Counted from the stretch's first letter, positions 26,369-36,157 are shown. The stretch: 64,000 bases of DNA from CAVUMR01 sp963742715 (GCA_963742715.1 CAVUMR010000003.1:124001-188000); one strand, 5' to 3'. Program-made: numbers and translations. Notes: a model not told the origin generated them from the letters alone.

Positions 26369-27548
26369 TCAGGGTCGGGGCAACCCCAGCACGCGTTGGG
26401 CGATGATGTTTCGCTGGATCTCCGAGGTGCCACCGGCAATGGTGCCCCCGAAGCTGCGCGCGAAGCGCTCGAACCAGCTGCTGAAGTAGTGATCGAGGTT
26501 CATGTGCGCATAGGGCCCGGTCGTCGACGGGTGGGCCAATCCGTCGGCACCCGCCGCGGTCAGGGCGTTGCTCGACGCGCTCATCTCCGCCTCGGAACCA
26601 AAGAGTTTCAGCACCGACACGGCGGCGACGTCCACCTCGCCACGGGCTGCCTTGGCCAACGAGATCGAGCCCATCGCCCGCAGCGCGTGGTAATCCATGA
26701 CGATGCGTCGCGTATTGGTCGCGCTCAAGGGGCGTGACAGGCGCGAAGTCGGAGATCGTGTTCGCGATCCGGTCGGCGAAGTTGAGCCACATCATGGTTC
26801 GCTCGTGCCCCAGCGACCCGTTGGCGACCCGCCAACCCTGGTTGAGCGGGCCGACGAGGTTCTCGGCGGGAACGGCGACGTCGGTGAAGAAGACCTCGTT
26901 GAAGTCCTCGTGCTCCTGGCCGCACAGGTCGGCGAACGGACGGCGCACCACACCGTCGAGGTCGGTGGGGATGATCAGCACGCTGATGCCCTCGTGCTTC
27001 GGCGCGTCGGGGTCGGTGCGCACGAACGTCAGGAGGAAGTCGGCGTCATGGGCGCCCGACGTCCAGACCTTCTGACCGTTGACGACGAAGTGGTCCCCGT
27101 CGCGGACCGCCCGGGTGCGCAGCCCTGCCAGATCGGAACCGGCACTCGGCTCACTCATACCGAGGGAGGCGGTGAGCTCGCCGCGCAGCACGGGCACGGC
27201 CCACCGATGCTTCTGCTCGTCGGTGCCGAACGTGATCAGTGATGCCGCAATGATGTTGACACCCTGGGGGTTGAAGCTGTGATAGATGCGGCGCTTGCAC
27301 AGCTCCTCGAGGTGCACGTACTGCTGTAGCACCGATGCGTTGCGACCGCCGAACTCCGGCGGCTGCGCCGGCAACAGCCAGCCGTTGTCGAATAGCAGGC
27401 GCTGCCAGTCCCGCGCCCACTGCGGCATGTGCGAGACCGAACGGGGTCGTTCCAGCGTCTCCTCCGCGGTGGGCAGGTGCTGCTCGAGGAATGCGATGAA
27501 CTCGGCGCGAAATTCCTCGACGTCGGAATCGAAGGTCAGTTGCATCAT
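26369..27548 (-). pseudogene. acyl-CoA dehydrogenase (FadE-like), frameshifted
   Basis: About 393 residues when repaired. The first frame (ATG 27548, overlapping the upstream FadE stop as ATGA) holds MSEPSAGSDLAGLRTRAV, VNGQKVWTSGAHDADFLLTFVRTD and LGHERTMMW, where the Glu fits the isovaleryl/long-chain type catalytic base. Near 26729-26732, in a run of four C on the coding strand, the frame changes. The C-terminal part then reads SATNTRRIVMDYHALRAMGS to GGTIAGGTSEIQRNIIAQRVLGLPRP. It is the larger, catalytic partner of an adjacent FadE pair, an arrangement known from heterotetrameric dehydrogenases of steroid side-chain breakdown. Sequence error or real mutation cannot be told apart. Confidence 0.87.
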
Positions 27549-28537
27549 TGGTCCCTGTACTCGTCGGCGATGAGTGCGCGATGCTCGGCTGCGCCGCCGA
27601 GCATGTGCTCGCCGGCCTTTGCCCGCTTGAGGGCGAACTGAAGGTCGTTCTCCCAGGTGAAGCCCATGGCCCCGAACAGCTGCAGGCCATTGCGGAAGAC
27701 CAGGGCCTGGCATTCGCCCGCCGACGCCTTGGCCATCGCGGCGGCCAGTCGCCTGCGGGGGTCGTCAGCGGCGATGGTCAGCGCAGCGAAGTAGGACAGC
27801 GCACGCGCGCGTTCGATCGCGACGTGCATGTCCGCTGCCTTGTGCTGCACGGCCTGAAAGGACCCGATCGGCACGCCGAACTGGTAGCGGCTCTTCACGT
27901 GATCGAGTACCAGATCGAGGACCCTTTGACACGCACCGACCGTGGTGATCGCCATGCCGGTGAGCGCCAGGTGCCGTGCCCGCTCCGCATCGACGACGAG
28001 CCGGTCGGACTCGGGTACGTGCAGCCGGTCGAATCCAACCTCCGCGACGTGCAGCACCGGGTCGAATATCGCGGTGCGCCGTCTGGTCGCCGCTGCGGCG
28101 TCGACCACGAACACACCGGCCGCGGTCACCACTGCGAGACGCTCGGCCCGATCGCCGTCGAGAACGTGACGGGCGCTGCCGTCGAGGATCCAGCCGTCGG
28201 CATCGCGGGACGCGGTGACGCCGCCATATACGGCCGTGCCCGAACGTTGCGGATCGAAGCGGTCACCGACGAGCGGCGCGAACTGCGTCAACGTGGCGAG
28301 GAACGGCGTCGGGTCGGTGGCACGGCCCAACTCCTCCAGCACGATCGCGAGCTCGACGGCGTTCTCGGGATCGGTGAGCTCGGTCCATCCGGCGTCGACG
28401 TAGAGCTGCCACAACGGTGCCGGGTCAGCGCCATCCTCGGCCACACTGCGGACCAGCGACGGCGGGCACTGCTTGCCGATCGCGTCGCGCGCCGTCTCCT
28501 GCCATAGCCGCTGATCAGCATCGAACTCCAACAGCAT
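27545..28537 (-). CDS. acyl-CoA dehydrogenase family protein (smaller subunit)
   Basis: A 330-residue acyl-CoA dehydrogenase-fold protein, shorter than the usual 380-400. It has the N-terminal helical domain, a reduced middle domain and a C-terminal flavin-binding region (DHVKSRYQFGVPIGSFQAVQHKAADM, QLFGAMGFTWENDLQFALKRAK). The clear catalytic Glu region of the partner gene is not evident here. Such a long/short pair with ATGA overlap is typical of heteromeric FadE enzymes. The start ATG at 28537 follows AGGAGG. A perfect GAGAAT-type palindrome lies 37 bases upstream. Confidence 0.9.
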   Translation of the reverse strand: MLLEFDADQRLWQETARDAIGKQCPPSLVRSVAEDGADPAPLWQLYVDAGWTELTDPENAVELAIVLEELGRATDPTPFLATLTQFAPLVGDRFDPQRSGTAVYGGVTASRDADGWILDGSARHVLDGDRAERLAVVTAAGVFVVDAAAATRRRTAIFDPVLHVAEVGFDRLHVPESDRLVVDAERARHLALTGMAITTVGACQRVLDLVLDHVKSRYQFGVPIGSFQAVQHKAADMHVAIERARALSYFAALTIAADDPRRRLAAAMAKASAGECQALVFRNGLQLFGAMGFTWENDLQFALKRAKAGEHMLGGAAEHRALIADEYRDQ

Positions 28538-28573
28538 CCGACTGCCTCCTGCGTCACTTGGTCTGGTTCACTG

Positions 28574-28588
28574 GAGAATAGCATTCTC
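28574..28588. promoter_or_regulatory. GAGAAT-type operator upstream of FadE pair
   Basis: Perfect palindrome GAGAAT-AGC-ATTCTC. It starts 37 bases before the start at 28537. The following 7-base spacer is ATAATCG and the third half is degenerate (ACAGGT). Confidence 0.7.
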
Positions 28589-28697
28589 ATAATCGACAGG
28601 TTAATTTCCCGGCGATAATTAGGAGGTTGACCTCGCAGGTCCACACCGCGGTGTGCCAGCAGCTACTTCCACCGCCGTGTGGTTTCGTTGATCATAA

Positions 28698-28725
28698 GAG
28701 AATCTAGTTCTTGCGAATAAAGAAC
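28698..28725. promoter_or_regulatory. GAGAAT-type triple half-site and promoter
   Basis: GAGAAT-CTA-GTTCTT-GCGAATA-AAGAAC on the standard grid, with an embedded perfect inverted repeat AGTTCTT/AAGAACT (28706-28712 and 28720-28726). A -10-like TACACT at 28733-28738 follows 7 bases later, so the site overlaps the -35 region of the amidohydrolase operon starting at 28794. The same geometry is seen at 52782. Confidence 0.65.
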
Positions 28726-28793
28726 TAAGATCTACACTGGAATGACTGCCAGCGGCGCCCTCGGCCGGTCGAACACCACAAGGACGGATCTCG

Positions 28794-29903
28794 GTGAGGC
28801 AACACAGTGACGGGTTTGGGAACACCACCATGACGCCCGTCATCGACGCCAGCGTGCACATCTTCTGTCAGTCCAACAAGGACCTGCGCCAGACCTTCAT
28901 GCGCGAGCCGTTCCGCAGTCGCGGCTTCCCCGATTACGAGATGGACTGGTACGGCGCACCCGGCGGCGAATACATCAAGGGCAGCAAGGGACCCGACCGC
29001 CAATACCCCGGATCGGACCCGGCACTCGTAGCCGAGGAACTGTTCACCAAGCGCGGCGTCGACATCGCGATCCTGCACCCGATGACTCGCGGAATCATGC
29101 CGGACCGCCACCTTGGCACCGCCATCGCCGCGGCACACAACGAGATGATGGTGACCCGCTGGCTCGACGGCGAGTTCGGCGACCGATTCCGCGGCACCAT
29201 CCGGGTCGACCCCGACGACATCACGGGTGCATTGCGCGAGATCGCGAAGTACTCCGACCACCCGCGGGTGGTGCAGATCGGCATCCCGCTGCAGTCCCGC
29301 GAGCTCTACGGCAAGCCGCAGTTCTGGCCGTTGTGGGACGCCGCAGCGGAGGCGAATCTGCCTGTGGCCGTGCACATCGAGGTCGGGGCGGGCATCGCGT
29401 TCCCTCCAACGCCCAGCGGAAAGACGCGCACCTACGAGCAGTACCTGAGCTTCATGTCGCTGAACTACCTGTACCACTTGATGAACATGATCGCCGAGGG
29501 TGTCTTCGAACGGACACCGACGCTGAAGTTCGTCTGGGCCGACGGCGCCGGGGACATGCTGACCCCATTCATGTGGCGAATGGACTGCTTCGGCCGTCCT
29601 CATCTGGAGCAGACGCCATGGGCACCGAAGATGCCCAGCGACTACCTGCCCGGCCACGTCTACTTCGTGCAGGGCAGCCTCGACGGGCCGGGTGACACCG
29701 ACTTCGCAGGCGAGTGGATGGGCTTCACCGGCAAGGACGACATGACGATGTTCGGCTCGAGCTACCCGCATTGGGACTGCAACGAGTTGACGGTTCCCAG
29801 TAGCTATACCGCCGAGCAGCGCGACAAGCTGTGCTGGCGAAATGCCGCCGAGCTGTACGACATCAAGAGCCCAGCCATTCCGTCCGTCAGTACCGCAAAG
29901 TAG
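28794..29903 (+). CDS. amidohydrolase-2 family protein, altered active site
   Basis: A 369-residue amidohydrolase_2 protein. The N-terminal metal motif is DASVHIFC (about residues 18-25) and the central His is in VAVHIEVGAG (about 199). The C-terminal motif reads FGSSYPHWD, where the usual Asp of the SDYPH motif is replaced by Ser, so the activity may differ or be lost. The start is uncertain between GTG 28794 (AAGGA nine bases upstream) and ATG 28830. It heads a plus-strand run with a second amidohydrolase 21 bases later. Confidence 0.85.
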   Translation: MRQHSDGFGNTTMTPVIDASVHIFCQSNKDLRQTFMREPFRSRGFPDYEMDWYGAPGGEYIKGSKGPDRQYPGSDPALVAEELFTKRGVDIAILHPMTRGIMPDRHLGTAIAAAHNEMMVTRWLDGEFGDRFRGTIRVDPDDITGALREIAKYSDHPRVVQIGIPLQSRELYGKPQFWPLWDAAAEANLPVAVHIEVGAGIAFPPTPSGKTRTYEQYLSFMSLNYLYHLMNMIAEGVFERTPTLKFVWADGAGDMLTPFMWRMDCFGRPHLEQTPWAPKMPSDYLPGHVYFVQGSLDGPGDTDFAGEWMGFTGKDDMTMFGSSYPHWDCNELTVPSSYTAEQRDKLCWRNAAELYDIKSPAIPSVSTAK

Positions 29904-29924
29904 AGGGATAGCAGGGAGCACATC

Positions 29925-31070
29925 ATGACGAGTACGTCAGCCAACCCGAGAGTGCCTGCCGCCGAACGGATCGCCGTGCGATGCGTCGACTCCGATGTCC
30001 ACCCGATGCCCAAGCGTGGGCAGCTGGCGCAGTACATCCCGGAGCCGTGGCGCAGCAAGTACTTCACCAATCATGCGGTGGGTGACCAGATCTATTACGA
30101 CGCCCCCGACTATGCCCACTCCTACGCGATGCGGGTCGACAGCTTCCCGCCCGGTGGTGAATTCGCCTGCAGCGACCCAGATATGGCGCTGCGGCAGCTC
30201 ATCATGGAGGCGGGCTCCGACATCGCGATCCTGGAGCCCACCCATGGCGAATCCCGCCTGGCGGAAGCCACCCAGGCCTATTGCATCGCCACCAATTCCT
30301 GGCTGGCCAACCACTGGCTCGACAGCCACAACAACTGGCACGAGCGCTGGCGCGGGTCCATCTGCATCGCCATCGAGGATCCGGTCGGCGCGGTCCTCGA
30401 GATCGAGAAGTGGGCCGAACACCCATACATGTCGCAGATCCTGATCAAGGCCGAGCCGCGGCCGTCGTGGGGCGACCCGAGCTACGACCCGATTTGGGCG
30501 GCGGCCACGAAGTACGACATGCCGGTCAGTTGTCACCTCTCCCGCGGCGCCTTCGAGACGCTGCCCATCCCGCCGGTAGGGCTGCCGAGCTACAACCACG
30601 ACTTCATGGTCACCTACTCACTGTTGGCGGCGAACCAAGTGATGAGCTTGATCTTCGACGGCACGTTCGACCGCCACCCCACGTTGAAGATCGTGTTCAT
30701 CGAACACGCATTCACCTGGATCCTGCCGCTGATGTGGCGGATGGATGCCATCTACGCCAAGCGCAAGTCGTGGATGGACATCAAGCGCAAACCGTCCGAG
30801 TACGTCAAGGATCACATCAAGTTCACCACCCAGCCGCTGGACTATCCGGAGGACAAGACCGAACTCAGCCGAGCGTTCGAGTGGATGGAATGCGAGAAGA
30901 TCCTGCTCTACAGCTCGGACTACCCGCACTGGACATTCGATGATCCTCGATGGCTGGTCAAGCACCTACCCGAGCACGCCCGCGAAGCCATCATGTTCCG
31001 CAATGGGCTCGAAACCTACAAGCTGCCGGATACCGTGCCGGTGCTTGAGGGCCAGGTCCGGGTGTTCTGA
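29925..31070 (+). CDS. amidohydrolase-2 family metal-dependent hydrolase
   Basis: A 381-residue paralogue of the previous gene with a complete motif set: DSDVHPMP (about 22), VSCHLSRG (about 201) and YSSDYPHWTFDDP (about 330). Sharing FDRHPTLKIVFIEHAFTWILPLMWRMD with its neighbours, it probably forms homo- or hetero-oligomers. The reaction is probably hydrolysis or decarboxylation of a cyclic intermediate. It is followed directly by the Rieske protein, 3 bases away. ATG 29925 is preceded by CAGGGAG. Confidence 0.9.
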   Translation: MTSTSANPRVPAAERIAVRCVDSDVHPMPKRGQLAQYIPEPWRSKYFTNHAVGDQIYYDAPDYAHSYAMRVDSFPPGGEFACSDPDMALRQLIMEAGSDIAILEPTHGESRLAEATQAYCIATNSWLANHWLDSHNNWHERWRGSICIAIEDPVGAVLEIEKWAEHPYMSQILIKAEPRPSWGDPSYDPIWAAATKYDMPVSCHLSRGAFETLPIPPVGLPSYNHDFMVTYSLLAANQVMSLIFDGTFDRHPTLKIVFIEHAFTWILPLMWRMDAIYAKRKSWMDIKRKPSEYVKDHIKFTTQPLDYPEDKTELSRAFEWMECEKILLYSSDYPHWTFDDPRWLVKHLPEHAREAIMFRNGLETYKLPDTVPVLEGQVRVF

Positions 31071-31073
31071 CAG

Positions 31074-31463
31074 GTGACATCGAACCCCAAGCCGCCCCGA
31101 CTTGCACAGGGACGCGAACACATCGTGGCCACTGTCGACGAAATCCCCTCCGGTACACACAAACTGGTTCCGATCGGACGACACGGGGTCGGTGTCTACA
31201 ACGTCAACGGCACCTTCTACGCCATCGCGAACTACTGTCCGCACGAAGGTGGTCCCCTGTGCTCGGGCAGGACCCGCGGCCGTACCGTCGTCGACGACGT
31301 GGCCGGCGATGCAGCAATGGTTCGCGACCAGGAATTCATCTACTGCCCCTGGCACCAATGGGGGTTCGAGCTCGCGACGGGGACCACCGCGGTCAAGCCG
31401 GAGTGGAGTATCCGCACCTACCCCGTCCGGGTCGTCGGCGACGACGTTCTGGTGATGGCCTGA
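31074..31463 (+). CDS. Rieske [2Fe-2S] domain protein
   Basis: A 129-residue single-domain Rieske protein. The first ligand pair is in NYCPHEGGPLCSG (about residues 54-56) and the second in YCPWHQWGFEL (about 95-98), i.e. CPH and CPWH. The spacing between the pairs is long, because about 20 residues (RTRGRTVVDDVAGDAAMVRD) are inserted. Such proteins act as ferredoxins for oxygenases or as subunits of Rieske enzymes. No large oxygenase subunit is nearby, so it may donate electrons to another enzyme of the cluster. GTG start, 3 bases after the amidohydrolase stop. Confidence 0.9.
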   Translation: MTSNPKPPRLAQGREHIVATVDEIPSGTHKLVPIGRHGVGVYNVNGTFYAIANYCPHEGGPLCSGRTRGRTVVDDVAGDAAMVRDQEFIYCPWHQWGFELATGTTAVKPEWSIRTYPVRVVGDDVLVMA

Positions 31464-31479
31464 TCGCACAGGAGAAGTG

Positions 31480-32353
31480 TTGACTTCCACGAAGATCGAG
31501 ATCAACGGCGGCAACGTCGTGTACGAGATCCTCGGCGAGACCGGCGATCTCATTGCGCTGACCCCCGGCGGGCGCTTCAGCAAGGAGATTCCCGGGTTGC
31601 GCCCGTTGGCCGAGGCGCTCGTCGACGGCGGCTACCGAGTGTTGCTGTGGGATCGTCCCAACTGTGGAGCCTCCGACGTGCAGTTCTACGGCTACAGCGA
31701 GTCCCACATGCGGGCCGAGACGCTGAGCGGCTTGGTCACCGCACTCGACATCGGACCCTGCATCATCGCCGGTGGGTCCGGCGGCGCCCGAGACTCGATG
31801 CTGTTCACGATGCTCTATCCCGAACTCGTCACCAACCTCGTCGTGTGGAACATCGTCGGCGGCATCTACGGATCGCTGGCGCTCGCCGGTCATTACGTGA
31901 TACCGACCATCCAGGCAGTCCGTTGGAAGGGCATCAACGGTCTACTCGGACTCAAGGAATGGCGCGAGCGCATTGAACAGAACCCGGACAACGAGCAACG
32001 GCTCCTCGCCCTCGATGCCGACGAGTTCCTCAAGGTGATGATGCGCTGGCTGAACGCCTTCGTACCGAAGCCTGGGCAGACGATTCCCGGCGTCGAGGAC
32101 GGAATGTTCGCCGATATCACGGTTCCCACGTTGATCATTCGCGGTGGCGAGAACGATTGGGACCATCCCAAGCGCACCTCGCTGGAGATCAGCTGCCTGA
32201 TCAAGGGATCGACGCTCATCGATCCGCCGTGGCCCGAGGATGCATGGGAACGCGCGACCGAGGACAGTCGCCTCGGGCAAGGTCAAGCGTTTCAACCTGT
32301 TCGACACGTGGGTGCAGGCCGCGCCCCCGATTCTGGACTTCCTGAGGCGTTGA
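31480..32353 (+). pseudogene. alpha/beta-fold hydrolase, frameshifted near C-terminus
   Basis: About 290 residues when repaired. The start is TTG 31480, with AGGAG five bases upstream. The oxyanion/strand region is VLLWDRPNCGASD (about 54), the nucleophile elbow is AGGSGGARDS (Ser near 93), and the acid region is TVPTLIIRGGENDWDHP (about 215). After WERATEDS one extra C near 32269 shifts the frame; the true C-terminus, SGKVKRFNLFDTWVQAAPP to DFLRR, ends at 32353. It belongs to the family that includes meta-cleavage-product hydrolases and epoxide hydrolases; the substrate is unknown. It follows the Rieske gene by 16 bases. Confidence 0.83.
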
Positions 32354-32393
32354 TGAGCCGCTTGCGCGAAGAATATCGGGCTCTGATGCCAGC

Positions 32394-32876
32394 TCATACG
32401 GTGACGATGCGTACCTCGCAGTTGAGCGAGGCTTCCAACGCGGTGTGCACGCGACTTTCCGGAACCCGTTCGAGGTCCGCCTTGCGCAGCGTCACCGTCA
32501 CCACGTCCCAACCCTCGTCACCGGGACGGCGTTCGATGTCGCCGCGCAGTCCGAGGCCGGCAAGCACCCCGTTCGCGTCGTCATCGGTTCCCCGGCTGAC
32601 ATACGTGAGCACCCCCACCGACGGGGTTACGCCGAACACTCCGAATGCCTTGGCGCACAAGTCGATTGCCTTCTGCTCCAATTCAGCAGGGTCATCGCCC
32701 GCGACGAGCACCTCGACCTGCCGCCTGCCGCGCGGCAACCCTGCCAGATCGGCGGCAATGACCTGCACCCCGACGTCGCCGGCCAACCGGGACAGGATGG
32801 CCATGCCCTCAGTCAGTTGGGCAGGCACGAGCACCGCCGCCGGGTCGACGTCGACTCGCACCACCGCAGTTCTCAT
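32394..32876 (-). CDS. conserved protein of unknown function
   Basis: A 160-residue cytoplasmic protein beginning MRTAVVRVDVDPAAVL. It alternates beta-strands and helices: VQVIAADLAGLPRGRRQVEVLVAGDDPAELEQKAIDLCAKAFGV, then VLTYVSRGTDDDANGVLAGLG, and ends LNCEVRIVTV. I do not recognise the family. The ferredoxin-like strand/helix alternation suggests a small alpha+beta fold. It is on the opposite strand to its neighbours, converges with the alpha/beta hydrolase and is divergent from the NuoF-like gene (45 bases between starts), so it may share control with that gene. An insertion of an antisense gene in an otherwise continuous plus-strand run is noteworthy. Confidence 0.7.
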   Translation of the reverse strand: MRTAVVRVDVDPAAVLVPAQLTEGMAILSRLAGDVGVQVIAADLAGLPRGRRQVEVLVAGDDPAELEQKAIDLCAKAFGVFGVTPSVGVLTYVSRGTDDDANGVLAGLGLRGDIERRPGDEGWDVVTVTLRKADLERVPESRVHTALEASLNCEVRIVTV

Positions 32877-32921
32877 GCCCGCCAGCCTATCCAGTGGCCG
32901 GAACGGCCAGAAAGAGCAGCG

Positions 32922-34479
32922 ATGAACACTGCTGCGCCGCCAACGGCCACCACGCTGACCGTTGCCGCCTGGCCGGGTACGGTCCCACGCCTGCTGCGGC
33001 TGACCGACCAGCGCGAGGGCTGCGCCGAGTACGTCCGCGCGGGCGGCTATCAGGCTCTCGCCGACCCGGACGAGTTGCTCGCCGAGGTCGACCGCGGCGG
33101 CCTGCTCGGGCGTGGAGGTGCGGCGTTTCCCCTCGCGGTCAAGTTGCGCACGGTCCGAGACGCGGGGCGGACGGGCCGTGAAACGGTCGTCGTCGCCAAC
33201 GGCGAGGAGGGCGAACCTGCGTCGGTCAAGGACAGGTGGCTGCTGCGCCACCGGCCGCACCTCGTGGTCGACGGAGTGCGACTGGCCGCGCAAATCGTGG
33301 CCGCCGGACGCGCTTTCGTCTACGTATCCGACCCGGACGCGGCACGCGCCATCGAAGCCGCAGTGGACGAGACGCCCGCCGACGGTCCCGCGATCACCGT
33401 GGTCTCCGTGGCCGCCGGTTACGTCGCCGGCGAGGAAACCGCCGCCGTCCGGGCCATCAACGGAGGACCGGCCAAGCCGACCGACAAGCCTCCGCGCCCA
33501 TTCGAGCATGGCGTCGACGGCTGTCCGACGCTGGTGAGCAACGTCGAGACGCTGGCCAATCTGCCCTATCTGCAACGGCACGGTGCCGAAGCGTTCCGCG
33601 CCGCAGGGCACCGTGGCCTCACCGGGAACCTTCCTCGCCACGGTCACCGGCGCCGGCCGGCCCGCTGCCCTCTACGAAGTGCCATACGGAGTGCCATTCG
33701 TTGACCTTCTTGCCCTGCATGGCGTTTCGAAGGATCAACTCTCCGGTGTCCTGATGGGCGGCTACTTTGCCGGACTGTTGAATCGGAACGTACTCGACGC
33801 CACTCTCGATCACGAGACGATGCGCGGACTGGGCAGCGGGCTCGGATGTGGTGCCGTCGCCTTGATCACCGACGACTGTCCGGTGGCGGTGGCGGCTGCC
33901 GTGATGGCGTACTTCGACCGGGAGAACGCCAGCCAGTGCGGATCGTGCTTCAACGGCACAGCAGCGATGTCGGCCGTCACCGGGGCTCTGCGCGACGGTG
34001 TGGCCACCGCTGATGACTTGGCCAGGCTGGCGCGGTGGTCGGTGGTGCTGCGGGGTCGCGGCGCCTGCGCAACATTGGATGCGGCCACCAACATCGCAGC
34101 TAGCCTGCTGCTTCGGTTCCCACAGCTGGTAGCGAGTCACCTCGACGGCACCTGCGACTCCTGCAGCACGGGCGCGTACAGCGCGCTGCGGCCCTACGAA
34201 GTGGAGGGCCACGTCATGAGGATTCGGCTGGATCGGACACTGTGCGACGGCTTCGGGATCTGCGCGAAGCACGCTCCCGATTACTTCTCGCTGGACGACT
34301 GGGGCTATGCCTCACTGATCGGCAACGGCTCGGTTCCCGAGCCCGCACACGATGCCGTGAAGCGCGCGCTATTGGACTGCCCGGTCCACGCGATCATCGA
34401 GATGAGCGACGCGTCGAACGGCGCGAGCAGTACCGCGACACCCGCAACTCCCGACATTCCCGACAGTGCAACGCCTTAG
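32922..34479 (+). pseudogene. NuoF-like flavoprotein fused to [3Fe-4S] ferredoxin, frameshifted
   Basis: About 519 residues when repaired. The first frame has the NuoF-type FMN/NADH region (GRGGAAFPLAVKLRTVRD, VVVANGEEGEPASVKDRWLL). After AFRAAG one extra C near 33609 shifts the frame, and the second part continues ASPGTFLATVTGAGRPAA, then Cys pairs ASQCGSC and GTCDSC that would bind an Fe-S cluster. From about 34216 a complete small ferredoxin follows in frame: MRIRLDRTLCDGFGIC ... LDCPVHAI. An internal ATG with GGAGG eight bases upstream could also give free ferredoxin. It probably moves electrons from NAD(P)H to a P450 through the ferredoxin. Not part of complex I: no other nuo genes are nearby. 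Confidence 0.8.
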
Positions 34480-34497
34480 CGAAACCAGGGAGCCGAA

Positions 34498-36157
34498 TTG
34501 TCCGACGTGCCGGGACGCCCACTGCCTCAGCTCACCCTCCAGAACGAGTACTTCTGGACCTCGGGAGCCGACGGCCATACTGCGACTGCAGGAATGCCGT
34601 AGCTGCCAGTCTCTGATCCATCCCCCAGCTCCCATCTGCCGGTACTGCCGCAGTCACGACATCGGCGTGCGCGCCGTCTCCGGCAAGGGCGCGCTCTCGG
34701 CATTCACCGTCAATCACCGGTTCGGCTTCCCCGACCTGCCGCCGCCCTACGTCATCGCCCAGGTCGCCATCGCCGAGGATCCCCGAGTCCGGTTGACTAC
34801 CAACATCGTCGAGTGCGATCCCGACGATCTCGAGCTCGGCCAGCCGGTCGAGGTCGTCTTCGCCCACGTCGCGGACGTGTGGCTGCCGTTGTTCAAACCC
34901 GCGACCGACCCGACGCAGACCGCCGCACTCCCCGTCGACGAGATCAAGCCCGAGGACTTCGGCAAGCACGTCCGGCCGATGCTCACCACCCAGAAGTTCG
35001 AGGAGCACTCGGCGATCACCGGCGTCGGCGCGTCCCGGCTCGGCCGCCGGCTGATGGTCCCACCGTTGTCGCTGACGATCGAGGCCTGCGAGGCCGCCGT
35101 CGCCGATGCCGGACTGACGCTGGACGACATCGACGGACTATCCACCTATCCGGGCATCGACATCGCGGGCATGGGCGAGGGCGGCGTGAGCGCACTCGAG
35201 GGCGCGCTCGGGCTGAAGCCGACGTGGATCAACGGCGGAATGGACACCTTCGGTCCCGGCGGTTCGGTGATCGCGGCGATGATGGCCGTCGCCACCGGGA
35301 TGGCCAGGCACGTGCTGTGCTTCCGCACCCTCTGGGAGGCGACGTTCGGCCAGTTGATGAAGGAGGGCAAGCTCACCCCGCCGGGAGGAGCGCGCACCAC
35401 CAGCTGGCAGCTTCCGTTCGGCGCCACGTCGGCGGCCCACACCCTGGCGCTCAACGCACAGCGACACTTCGACCGCTACGGCACCACCCGGGAGACGCTG
35501 GGCTGGATCGCGCTCAACCAACGCGCCAACGCCGCACTCAACCCGACCGCCATCTACCGCGATCCGATGACCATGGACGACTACCTGAGTGCGCGAATGA
35601 TCACCACGCCGTTCGGGCTCTACGACTGCGACGTGCCGTGCGATGGCGCGGTGGCCGTGATCGTGTCGGCCGTGGACGCAGCACGTGACCTGGCCAAGCC
35701 GCCGGTGTTCTTCGAAGCGGTCGGCACCCAGATCATCGAACGCCTCGACTGGGACCAGACCACGCTGACGCACGAACCGCAGGTACTCGGTCAGGCGGCG
35801 CACCTGTGGACCCGAACGTCGTTGCGGCCCAGCGACGTCGACGTCGCCGAGCTGTACGACGGATTCAGCTTCAACTGCCTGACCTGGCTCGAGGCACTCG
35901 GCTTCTGCGGCATCGGTGAGGCGAGGGACTTCCTCGACGGCGGCAAGAACATCGCCCGCGACGGCTTGATCCCGCTCAACACCCACGGCGGCCAGCTGTC
36001 GCACGGCCGGACCCACGGCATGGGCCTGATTCACGAGGCGGTGACCCAGTTGCGCGGGGAGGCGGGTGAACGGCAGGTCGCCGGCGCCCAGGTCGCCGTC
36101 GTGAGCAGCGGTGGGTTGACCCCGAGCGGGGCGATGTTGCTGCGGACCGAGTCGTGA
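34498..36157 (+). pseudogene. DUF35 zinc-ribbon/OB protein fused to thiolase-like domain, frameshifted
   Basis: About 552 residues when repaired. The start is TTG 34498 with CAGGGAG upstream, giving LPQLTLQNEYFWTSGADG. One extra C near 34570 shifts the frame, after which the zinc ribbon ECRSCQSLIHPPAPICRYC and the OB domain follow (to about residue 145). A thiolase-like domain (SAITGVGASRLGRR onward) fills the rest, with WITTPFGLYDCDVPCDG-like and THGGQLSHGRTHGMG blocks. The usual nucleophilic Cys region reads INGGMDTFGPGGS, so the Cys is missing. Cys-less thiolase/DUF35 complexes (Ltp2-type) act as retro-aldolases in steroid side-chain removal. A similar carbon-carbon cleavage is my inference. 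Confidence 0.82.

Noticed and set aside
28706..28726. Perfect AGTTCTT/AAGAACT inverted repeat as a terminator
   Set aside because: It lies in a divergent promoter region between two gene starts, has no T tract and fits the operator grid, so I treat it as part of a regulator site.
32445..32921. Plus-strand frame running antisense through 32394-32876 into the NuoF-like gene
   Set aside because: It is the shadow of the minus-strand gene; the true NuoF-like start is ATG 32922.
32922..34479. Complex I (nuo) operon
   Set aside because: Only a NuoF-like gene is present, with a fused ferredoxin and catabolic neighbours; no other nuo subunit is seen.
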